Source: Lachnospiraceae bacterium
GTDB taxonomy: Bacteria; Bacillota; Clostridia; Lachnospirales; Lachnospiraceae
DNA: 12,177 nucleotides
Reading direction: 5' to 3'
Assembly (NCBI GenBank): GCA_003535955.1
Contig: DPZM01000180.1
Coordinates: 2,503-14,679, forward strand
Below, in pieces: positions 5,873-12,177 of the stretch. The position numbers were made by a program, and so were the translations under genes. The notes under the pieces were generated by a model, which had not been told where the DNA came from, ran no database searches, and saw only the letters and a list, made by a program, of their open reading frames with translations. Within the stretch, counting starts at the first letter, position 1. Every line of letters starts with the position of its first letter.

Positions 5873-8800
5873 TTAGTATCCCAGATAGCTTTGGTTCATG
5901 TCCACATTCCCGGATATTCCGTCAACATGACCCTTGGATGTATACTGCCACAGATCGTAGCGGCCCGAATAGGTGGGGCCTGCAGGATTATACTGGGCAA
6001 GCCATATCTTGGCACCTGATAACGAAGATGCGTTCATCTTGCTTGACAGCCATGTCTTATTCGCATATACACCGGGTGTATATCCCGCTGACTTAATGGT
6101 ATTGCAGAATGCCTTTATTATCGCTGTTCTCTCAGATGCAGACAGTTCATTGTAACCGGGCCTCGGGGAGCTCTCGCAATCCATAAATACGGGATAGTTG
6201 ATACCGTATCCCGAGCATAGGGCAGCACACATACTTGCTTCCTCAACTGCTTCAGTCTCGTTAATGGCTGTCGTAAAGAAGTATACGCCTACCTTAAGGC
6301 CTGCAGCCTTGGCTCCCTTTATATGAGAAGTAAAGTACGGATCCTGTATCAGAGAGCCCGTGCTGGCACCCCTGTAACCGCATCTGATGATCACGTAAGA
6401 TACACCTGATGCCTTGACAGATGCCCAGTTAATGCTCGGCTGATACTTTGAAACATCGATACCCAGAGTTCCCGAGCCCTTGCTAAGTTTTCCGTCAGAA
6501 GCAAAACTATACTTGATCCCCTGAATGATCTGTTCACCGGTCACATAGGTATGATCACTCTTATAGTAGTAAGTATGTCCGTCTATGTCCTGCCATCCGG
6601 TGTAGAGGAATGCTTCCTGCTTACGGTAATATGTTGCGTATTTTCCTGACTTGTAATCACCGTAAGTAGCAAGCCTGTATTCATCCCCATCCTTTACATA
6701 CAGTGCGTTTTTACTTGCGTCATAAAGCTTGGCATCGTCACTGTAGTTTCCTTCCTTTTCGGTAACGGTAATCTTCATAGTTGTCTGTTTACCGTTGCTG
6801 CAGGATGCGGTGACCGTAACTTCTCCGGGCTTGGCACCCGTTATCTGGCAGGTACTCCCGTTATCCGTGAGCGAAGCTATCGCTATATCACTGACACTCC
6901 ACGAAACTGTTGAGCTGTCCGGTTTGTAAGTTGCGGTCAGGTTTACGCTTGCCCCGACAGCTACTGTGTCTGTCCCGGATATCGATAAAGATGCTTCATC
7001 AACGAGCGACGAATCCGGCGACGGCGTGGGCGTGGGACCGGCCGGTTCTTCGATCAGGCTCTGTGCAGGTGCAGATGTAGGCGTGGGTGTAGGTGTAGGG
7101 GTAGGCGTAGCTGTAGGGGTGGGGGTGGGAGTAGGAGTGGGTTCTTCCTTCTGTTCCTCTTTTTCCTCCTCTTTATTCTCATCAGAAGGTCCTGTTAAAA
7201 TGTCCTCTTCATTGGAAGCCACCATATACCCGACAGGGACTGAGAATCCGATCACCGAATTCCTGAAACCCGCTTTTCTGGTACCCGTTCCCAATTCCTT
7301 AAGTGCGGCAAGGAATCCTCCTGACTTCTTTACCGACACTGCCGTCTTGCTTATGTCCGGCGTAGCCTCTATATATTCCTCACCATTTGCTTCCCTGGTC
7401 GATTCGCACCATTCAACTGTGTCAATATTGGCAGGTGCACTTGTTTCAACATCGGCAGCCTGGTTGCCGTTAGGATCCTCCAGGGCAACATTTACTTCCT
7501 TCTCTGACTTTATCTCATCCCTGATATTTGCTATTACCTTATACTCTATCGCGGCCTTAACCGAAACAAGCTGTTTCTCCTGCGGAAGAATATAATCAGC
7601 CAGGGAATCGGACGGATTAAGCGTTACGTCATAATCACCCGCGGCAATATTCTCAATATAGATGGTTCCATCCATATCATCATCCTCATAGACTTCACCA
7701 TCATCAGTATTTTCGCTGTCATCTCCCTTGTTTTCGGCAACGGTAACACTCCATGTTACTCCCTTTACAAGCGTATCTTCATCATCAACAAGCTTTATCT
7801 TAAGATCCTTTTCAACCGAAGACAGCTCCAGGGACAAAGCTCTGGCCCTTTCAGGCTCCGGTTCCTCCGTAGCTTCCGGTATCACCTCCTCGGTAACTGC
7901 TGTAACAGCTTCATAGCTCTCATCATCCTTGTACCGGGTCAGGCTCTTGATGGCCAGCGCCTTGTTCTCTTCACCCTGATAGTTTGCATATGCCGCTGTT
8001 GTCATGATGCCGGTGATAAAAATTATCACGCCCATGGCAGCTATACTCCACTGTATAGGTGTAACCTTCTTGATCCGTTCGATGAACTGTTTCTTTCTCT
8101 CTTCAAAAGAAACCACTTTGGCGGTCTTATCAATGACCTTCTTGTCCTTCCAGTCAGCCGATCTCTTTCTGAATTCAGAGGGTCCGCTCTTTTTCTCCCC
8201 TCTTTCCCTCTTCGATATGCCCTCTGTCTTCTTCCCGGATCTTGCTTTTTCCGTTTCTTTTTCTGTTTTTTCTTTTTTATCTGCCGCAGGCTTCTTTACG
8301 CTGCCCGCTTTTGCTTTTTCTTCCTTCCTGACCGGAGCCCGCTTCTTAGCTCTTGCTTCGGTGCTTTTTTTATTCTTCTGTGTGTCCTGTGTCTTTTTCT
8401 TCTTTCTTGCAGGTATATGCTCTTCCTCAGCCGGTCTTTCACCTGCAGCGGCTTCCCTGAATATTTCGGATATGTCCGGAATATCTTCCGGTCTTTCCGC
8501 CTTTGCGGCTATTTCAGTCTTTGCATTTTTTTTCGTCTTTGCGGATTTTTCTGTTCTTGAAGGTTTTTCTGTTCTTGAAGGTTTTTCTGTCCTTGCGGAT
8601 TTTTCTGTCCTTGCAGGTTTTTTCTTTCTCTTCCTGACAGGTTCCAAACCTTCATCGGGCTCTTTTTCCGCTTTTATCGTTTCATGTTCTGCTTCAGCTT
8701 CCGCCTTCTTTGCGGCTGTTGATTTTTTCTTCCTCTTTTTTTTCTTGAGCTCGTCGGATTTTATGATTATCTTTTCGGCTTCATCGGCATCTTTTGCCTC

Positions 8801-9577
8801 TTTTAATTCCTTCCTTGTCTGCTCTTCTATACTGGCAGCAAGATCATCAAGCTTCTCTATTTCCTTTTTGAGATCCTCCGACCTGAGTTCCTTAAGGTCC
8901 TTTTTCGCGCTCTTAAGATCCGCCGTATCTCCGAAATGAATATCCAGTTTTGGAATCTCGAATGTATCGGCAAGACTCACTTCACCAAGCGGTTCATATC
9001 CGTCCCCGTCCCTTAACACACTGTTTACTTCCTCAACTGCCTTCGACAGGAATTCATCCGATGACCTCCTGCTTGCTTCTACAATGATATTATTCTCAAG
9101 ATCCTTGAAGGACTTGTCGTCAAGATCATCCCTGTTTCTGAAATTACCGGAACTCACCCAGCTGCTTCCCAGTTCATCAAGCTTGGTTCCGAGCGATTTC
9201 TTCTTTTTGGTTCTTTTTACTTTTTCAGGTGTATCATCAGCAGTAACTTCCCTGATCTCCGTATCTTCCGGGGCAGCCTTATCAGGTATGGCAGCGGCTT
9301 CCTCTTTCATCGGTGCTTCGCCGGATTCCTGTTTGGTATCTGCTTCTTTTAACGCCCTGTTAAACTCTTCATCGGACGCAAAGTCATACGCCGGCATGTC
9401 CTTGTCCGACTTATCTACCGCCCATTTCTCATCCACAACAGGCTGGGTCCACTCATCCTTGGTCTTTTTACGTGACCGGGCATCCATCTCTTCTTTTTTT
9501 ATCCTGTAGCTGTCCCAGTCGACTGTGGTATATTTAACCGGTTTTCTGTTTTCACGCGTATCCTTATCGTCCTTCAT
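5873..9577 (-). CDS. Membrane-anchored GH25 lysozyme-like protein with long charged cytoplasmic tail
   Basis: This 1234-residue protein should cleave peptidoglycan glycan strands outside the cell. Residues 1-505 are highly charged, Lys/Glu-rich and mostly low complexity. One membrane segment follows at about 508-531, preceded by basic residues, so the N-terminus should be cytoplasmic. Residues 580-690 form an unassigned beta-rich acidic region. A Pro-Thr linker lies at 813-834, a BIG2-like Ig domain at about 863-938, and two choline-binding-type repeats (TGWQDIDG and VTGEQIIQG) at about 991-1034. The catalytic domain spans 1037-1234, with D1041 in GIDVSKYQ, D1133 and E1135 in FMDCE, and D1226 in NVDMN, all as expected for active GH25. 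The ATG at 9577 has a purine-rich GAGGGGAAG site. It lies 63 nt after rmlA and 61 nt before rmlC, splitting the rml cassette. It may open the wall for, or be anchored near, the glycan made here; that link is inferred. Confidence 0.9.
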   Translation of the reverse strand: MKDDKDTRENRKPVKYTTVDWDSYRIKKEEMDARSRKKTKDEWTQPVVDEKWAVDKSDKDMPAYDFASDEEFNRALKEADTKQESGEAPMKEEAAAIPDKAAPEDTEIREVTADDTPEKVKRTKKKKSLGTKLDELGSSWVSSGNFRNRDDLDDKSFKDLENNIIVEASRRSSDEFLSKAVEEVNSVLRDGDGYEPLGEVSLADTFEIPKLDIHFGDTADLKSAKKDLKELRSEDLKKEIEKLDDLAASIEEQTRKELKEAKDADEAEKIIIKSDELKKKKRKKKSTAAKKAEAEAEHETIKAEKEPDEGLEPVRKRKKKPARTEKSARTEKPSRTEKPSRTEKSAKTKKNAKTEIAAKAERPEDIPDISEIFREAAAGERPAEEEHIPARKKKKTQDTQKNKKSTEARAKKRAPVRKEEKAKAGSVKKPAADKKEKTEKETEKARSGKKTEGISKRERGEKKSGPSEFRKRSADWKDKKVIDKTAKVVSFEERKKQFIERIKKVTPIQWSIAAMGVIIFITGIMTTAAYANYQGEENKALAIKSLTRYKDDESYEAVTAVTEEVIPEATEEPEPERARALSLELSSVEKDLKIKLVDDEDTLVKGVTWSVTVAENKGDDSENTDDGEVYEDDDMDGTIYIENIAAGDYDVTLNPSDSLADYILPQEKQLVSVKAAIEYKVIANIRDEIKSEKEVNVALEDPNGNQAADVETSAPANIDTVEWCESTREANGEEYIEATPDISKTAVSVKKSGGFLAALKELGTGTRKAGFRNSVIGFSVPVGYMVASNEEDILTGPSDENKEEEKEEQKEEPTPTPTPTPTATPTPTPTPTPTSAPAQSLIEEPAGPTPTPSPDSSLVDEASLSISGTDTVAVGASVNLTATYKPDSSTVSWSVSDIAIASLTDNGSTCQITGAKPGEVTVTASCSNGKQTTMKITVTEKEGNYSDDAKLYDASKNALYVKDGDEYRLATYGDYKSGKYATYYRKQEAFLYTGWQDIDGHTYYYKSDHTYVTGEQIIQGIKYSFASDGKLSKGSGTLGIDVSKYQPSINWASVKASGVSYVIIRCGYRGASTGSLIQDPYFTSHIKGAKAAGLKVGVYFFTTAINETEAVEEASMCAALCSGYGINYPVFMDCESSPRPGYNELSASERTAIIKAFCNTIKSAGYTPGVYANKTWLSSKMNASSLSGAKIWLAQYNPAGPTYSGRYDLWQYTSKGHVDGISGNVDMNQSYLGY
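7076..7141 (-). repeat. In-frame hexanucleotide array encoding a Pro-Thr linker
   Basis: This stretch encodes residues 813-834 of the GH25 protein, almost entirely alternating Pro-Thr with one Ala replacement. The DNA is a run of degenerate 6-base units (GTNGGN on the plus strand). It separates the membrane-proximal region from the BIG2, wall-binding and catalytic domains and probably acts as an extended wall-spanning spacer. Copy changes would keep the reading frame. Confidence 0.85.
8541..8630 (-). repeat. 18-bp tandem repeat encoding RTEKxx units
   Basis: Four closely matching 18-base units start at 8541, 8559, 8577 and 8595, and a fifth decayed copy lies at 8613-8630. On the minus strand they encode six-residue RTEK-(S/P)-(A/S) units in the cytoplasmic tail of the GH25 protein, about residues 320-345. 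Units two and three differ by one base, which suggests recent duplication. The unit length is a multiple of three, so copy changes alter tail length without a frameshift. Confidence 0.85.
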
Positions 9578-9640
9578 TTCTTCCCCTCATGTCTGATGAC
9601 ATTTACTCCCTCGCATAATACGTAATGTCCCCTTTAAACC

Positions 9641-10510
9641 CTACAGTCCGTTAGCCACATCCGTCAGGTATCTTCCGTATTCCGTCTTAAGAAGCGGCTG
9701 TGCCAGCTCGATGAGCTGGTCTTTTGTAATAAATCCTCTTCTGAAAGCTATCTCTTCTATGCAGGAAACATACATCCCCTGTCTCTTCTGTATGGAACTG
9801 ACAAAATCAGCCGCCGCGAGAAGCATGTCATGATTACCTGTATCGAGCCAGGCAAATCCCCTGCCCAGTGTCTCCACATGAAGCAGCCCCCTCGACAGAT
9901 ATTCATTGTTGATGCTGGTTATCTCTATCTCGCCTCTTGCAGAGGGCTTGACATTTCTTGCTATCTCAACCACGTCGTTATCATAAAAATATAATCCCGG
10001 AACAGCATAATTGGACTTAGGATCCTGCGGTTTCTCCTCGATGGAAACGGCCATTCCTTTCTCATCTATCTCAACCACCCCGTATTCCCTGGGATCCCTG
10101 ACGTAATAACCGAATATTGTTGCACCCTTCTCCCTTGCCGCAACCTGTCTTAACATCTTTGAAAAGCCCTGTCCGTAAAAAATATTGTCTCCCAGTATGA
10201 GGGCTGCACTGTCGTCACCTATAAAATCGGCACCTATGATAAAAGCGTCCGCAAGGCCTCTGGGATATTCCTGAACGGCATACTCCATCTTAAGTCCCAG
10301 TTGTTCACCTGTCCCGAACAGTTCCTTAAACATCGGAAGATCTCTGGGTGTTGATATGATCATTATTTCCCTGATATCCGCAAGCATAAGTATAGACAGC
10401 GGATAATAGATCATGGGTTTGTCATACACAGGCATCATCTGCTTACTGACTGCCTTGGTTAGAGGGTACAGCCTCGTACCCGATCCGCCCGCAAGAATAA
10501 TTCCCTTCAT
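9641..10510 (-). CDS. rmlA: Glucose-1-phosphate thymidylyltransferase
   Basis: RmlA joins glucose-1-phosphate and dTTP to make dTDP-glucose, the first and usually feedback-regulated step of dTDP-L-rhamnose synthesis. The 289-residue length is standard. The nucleotide-binding signature GGSGTRL (8-14) is followed by SKQ (22-24). LGDN (106-109) supplies the metal-binding aspartate, and EEKP (158-161) holds the conserved sugar-phosphate lysine K160. GRGFAWLDTG near the C-terminus is also a hallmark. The ATG at 10510 gives the canonical MKGIILAGG start and has AAAGGA upstream; an in-frame TTG at 10516 is possible but unnecessary. It starts 18 nt after rmlB, consistent with one operon. Symbol rfbA is a synonym. 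Confidence 0.97.
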   Translation of the reverse strand: MKGIILAGGSGTRLYPLTKAVSKQMMPVYDKPMIYYPLSILMLADIREIMIISTPRDLPMFKELFGTGEQLGLKMEYAVQEYPRGLADAFIIGADFIGDDSAALILGDNIFYGQGFSKMLRQVAAREKGATIFGYYVRDPREYGVVEIDEKGMAVSIEEKPQDPKSNYAVPGLYFYDNDVVEIARNVKPSARGEIEITSINNEYLSRGLLHVETLGRGFAWLDTGNHDMLLAAADFVSSIQKRQGMYVSCIEEIAFRRGFITKDQLIELAQPLLKTEYGRYLTDVANGL

Positions 10511-10528
10511 CCTCAATCCTTTCCATAA

Positions 10529-11611
10529 TCAAGAAATCTTATACATATCCGAATAATATTTCTGATAATCACCGCTTGTAACGTTCTTCATCCAGTCTTC
10601 ATGTTCGAAGTACCACTTTATCGTAAGCTTTATCCCATCCCTGAACATGGTCTCCGGCTCCCAGCCGATCTCTGACTTTATCTTGTCGGGAGCTATCGCA
10701 TATCTTCTGTCGTGTCCCTTCCTGTCCTCTACATAGGTAATAAGATCCTTTGATACATTTTTCTTCCTGGGATCCGAGTCGGGAAGCATCTCCTGAAGAG
10801 TCTCGATAATGATATTTACGATCTCTATATTCTGCTTCTCGTTATGTCCGCCTACGTTATATGTTTCAAAGAGCCTTCCCTTTTCCTGGACCATATCTAT
10901 TGCCTTGGCATGGTCTTCAACATATAACCAGTCACGGACATTCCTGCCGTCTCCGTACACGGGAAGCTTCTTCCCGTTCAGGGCATTGTTTATGATAAGG
11001 GGGATGAGCTTCTCCGGAAACTGATAAGGCCCGTAATTATTGGAGCAGTTGGTAATATTGGCAGGGAACTTATAAGTATCCATATAAGCCTTCACCAGCA
11101 TATCCGATCCCGCCTTGCTCGCGGAATATGGACTGTGGGGCGAGTAGGGTGTCGTTTCATAGAAATAACCCCCGTCCTCCGGGAGAGATCCGTAGACCTC
11201 ATCCGTTGATACATGGAGGAACTTCTTACCTTCCTTAAAGGTCCCGTCAGGAAGCTCCCAGGCGGCCTTCGCGCAGTTAAGCATCACTGCGGTTCCAAGA
11301 ACATTTGTCTGCACGAATACCTCGGGATTCTTAATAGACCTGTCCACATGACTCTCTGCCGCAAAATGAACCACCCTGTCTATGTCATTGTCGGCAAATA
11401 TCCTCCCGATGGCATCCTTGTCACATATATCAGCCTTAACAAAGGTGTAATTATCTCTTCCTTCAACTTCCTTTAAATTCTCAAGGTTGCCCGCATATGT
11501 AAGAGCATCTGCGTTTATTATCCTTATCTCATTATCATATTTTTTGAACATGTAATGAATATAATTGGAGCCTATAAAACCCGCTCCACCCGTAACAAGA
11601 TATGTTCTCAT
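10529..11611 (-). CDS. rmlB: dTDP-glucose 4,6-dehydratase
   Basis: RmlB is an NAD-dependent extended short-chain dehydrogenase that turns dTDP-glucose into dTDP-4-keto-6-deoxyglucose, the second step of the rhamnose pathway. The Rossmann loop is GGAGFIG (8-14). The catalytic triplet T136-D137-E138 lies in STDEVYG, and the Y162-x3-K166 pair in YSASK. HFAAESHVDRS (82-92) and NNYGPYQFPEKLIP are strong family markers. At 360 residues it is slightly above the usual ~340-355. The ATG at 11611 is preceded by AGAGGAA at good spacing. It is the first gene after the promoter at 11693-11721 and leads the cluster. Its substrate is made by the next gene, rmlA. Symbol rfbB is a synonym. Confidence 0.97.
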   Translation of the reverse strand: MRTYLVTGGAGFIGSNYIHYMFKKYDNEIRIINADALTYAGNLENLKEVEGRDNYTFVKADICDKDAIGRIFADNDIDRVVHFAAESHVDRSIKNPEVFVQTNVLGTAVMLNCAKAAWELPDGTFKEGKKFLHVSTDEVYGSLPEDGGYFYETTPYSPHSPYSASKAGSDMLVKAYMDTYKFPANITNCSNNYGPYQFPEKLIPLIINNALNGKKLPVYGDGRNVRDWLYVEDHAKAIDMVQEKGRLFETYNVGGHNEKQNIEIVNIIIETLQEMLPDSDPRKKNVSKDLITYVEDRKGHDRRYAIAPDKIKSEIGWEPETMFRDGIKLTIKWYFEHEDWMKNVTSGDYQKYYSDMYKIS

Positions 11612-11692
11612 TTTAGTTTCCTCTCGTAACTTGTTGATCGCGGTCTGCTGTCAAAAGGGCATAGTAATCCCTTATACGGCATAGCCTATAGT
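11612..11692 (-). other. 5' leader of the rml-export operon with two small inverted repeats
   Basis: About 75 nt probably separate the transcription start (near 11686, inferred from the -10 box) from the rmlB ATG. The leader holds an AAGGG/CCCTT hairpin with a 9-base loop (11655-11673), followed on the minus strand by only four T residues, so it is at best a weak attenuator. An imperfect TATA-GGC/GCC-TATA dyad (11673-11690) overlaps the expected start point. The AGAGGAA ribosome binding site lies just before the ATG. I recognise no riboswitch class here. Confidence 0.35.
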
Positions 11693-11721
11693 ATTATACC
11701 ATCAAAGGCCTGCAATATCAA
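11693..11721 (-). promoter_or_regulatory. Sigma-A-type promoter of the rml operon
   Basis: On the minus strand TTGATA (11716-11721) and TATAAT (11693-11698) are separated by exactly 17 bases, and TGG directly precedes the -10 box, giving an extended -10. This is a near-consensus vegetative promoter. The -35 hexamer and most of the spacer lie inside the last codons and stop of the upstream deacetylase gene. It points at rmlB 82 nt downstream and is the best candidate to drive the whole cluster. Confidence 0.8.
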
Positions 11722-12177
11722 ATATTTCCTCACTTATGGGGATATCCGTATCCATCAGCGCACGGTCTTCACCGTACATCGGATGGATCATGATCTCTAT
11801 GGTTTTGCTGTTTATGAGGGCTTTTAATTCTTCCCTCGGATAAGATATGAAATCCTTATAAGATCCGAACAGGTCGGATGTGGAACCGGCAAGCTTTTTA
11901 ACTCTGGCATTAAAGAAACTTTTATATATCCTGTTAGGCAGGCTTCCGCCCTTATATAGGTTGCGGCTTAACCTGATATAGTCAAGATCATATTTGGTAC
12001 CCAGCTCCTTAAGTGCCGTAAAAACAGGATAGTTGGTATGAACATGATGGTGTGAATCAATGTGCATGTTTGTAAAGCCAAGGCTGAGGAAACGCCTTAT
12101 CTGTGCGTCAAATTCATCCCTTATCTGATCTATGGACTGGCGGTCCATATAAAGCCTGTATTTGGTATTGTGATAGA
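11702..12177 (-). CDS. YdjC/ChbG-like carbohydrate deacetylase, C-terminal part (5' end beyond the right edge)
   Basis: The frame is open from the right edge to a TGA at 11702-11704, giving 157 complete codons plus two bases; the N-terminus is outside the window. HIDSHHHVHT near the start is the metal-binding histidine-rich signature of the YdjC/ChbG family, which removes acetyl groups from N-acetylated sugars. IEIMIHPMYG near the end matches the family's final conserved histidine segment. In polysaccharide loci such enzymes are thought to trim acetyl groups from a glycan or precursor, but the substrate cannot be read from this fragment. The in-frame ATG at 12148 lies within the conserved fold and is not likely to be the real start. 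A promoter for rmlB is embedded in its 3' end, so it may belong to a separate upstream transcript that reads into the rml operon. Confidence 0.82.
   Translation of the reverse strand, partial: YHNTKYRLYMDRQSIDQIRDEFDAQIRRFLSLGFTNMHIDSHHHVHTNYPVFTALKELGTKYDLDYIRLSRNLYKGGSLPNRIYKSFFNARVKKLAGSTSDLFGSYKDFISYPREELKALINSKTIEIMIHPMYGEDRALMDTDIPISEEIFDIAGL

Noticed and set aside
6966..7595. A 209-codon plus-strand frame with Gly-Val repeats
   Set aside because: The Gly-Val run is the reverse reading of the Pro-Thr array; the minus-strand frame has recognisable domains through the same bases.
8004..8939. A 311-codon open frame on the plus strand, rich in Phe, Ser and Leu
   Set aside because: It is the antisense of Lys/Glu/Ala-rich codons in the GH25 tail, with no family motif, and its hydrophobic look follows from AAG/GAA read in reverse.
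9578..9640. Possible promoter (TATTAT at 9615-9620) before the GH25 gene
   Set aside because: No -35-like hexamer exists at 16-18 nt spacing and the gap is short; read-through from rmlA is the simpler explanation.
11655..11673. AAGGG/CCCTT hairpin as terminator of the deacetylase gene
   Set aside because: The stem is only 5 bp with a 9-base loop and four T residues, and it lies downstream of the rml promoter, so it would also stop the rml transcript.
1..12177. Frequent CTTAAG hexamers across the window
   Set aside because: Many are Leu-Lys written as CTT-AAG in the minus-strand genes, so codon preference explains them without invoking a DNA uptake or restriction signal.

Overview
The window reads as one long, single-strand surface-polysaccharide locus from a Gram-positive member of the Clostridia, most likely a Lachnospiraceae-type anaerobe. 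This placement is an inference. It rests on moderate base composition, AGGA-type ribosome binding sites, an extended -10 promoter, and a lysozyme-like protein carrying an Ig-like (BIG2) domain, a Pro-Thr linker and choline-binding-like wall repeats. Every real gene lies on the minus strand, so transcription runs from high to low coordinates.

In transcription order the layout is: the 3' part of a YdjC/ChbG-like carbohydrate deacetylase (right edge to 11702); a strong sigma-A-type promoter (11693-11721) whose -35 box lies in the deacetylase coding end; rmlB (11611-10529); rmlA (10510-9641); a 1234-residue membrane-anchored GH25 lysozyme-like protein (9577-5873); rmlC (5811-5248); an ABC-2 polysaccharide exporter permease (5246-4257) and its Wzt-type ATPase with a C-terminal carbohydrate-binding domain (4245-2971); a large methyltransferase plus kinase-like fusion (2960-663); and the 5' part of a divergent GT2-type glycosyltransferase running off the left edge (644-1). 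Gaps between the eight genes from rmlB onward are 18, 63, 61, 1, 11, 10 and 18 nt, so they probably form one operon with possible internal control in the two ~60-nt gaps. No stretch of 300 bases lacks a gene, and no RNA genes, insertion sequences or CRISPR arrays were seen.

Functionally, RmlA, RmlB and RmlC make dTDP-4-keto-L-rhamnose. The reductase RmlD, which completes dTDP-L-rhamnose, is not in the window. The glycosyltransferase would help polymerise a rhamnose-containing glycan on a lipid carrier. The methyltransferase-kinase fusion is arranged like the WbdD chain terminators of Gram-negative O-polysaccharides, and the Wzt-like C-terminal domain could recognise the finished chain for export through the permease. 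The GH25 protein, inserted inside the rml cassette, would act at the cell wall. The most interesting points are the WbdD-like terminator beside a Wzt with a recognition domain in an apparently Gram-positive genome, and the lysozyme with a ~505-residue lysine-rich cytoplasmic tail placed between rmlA and rmlC.
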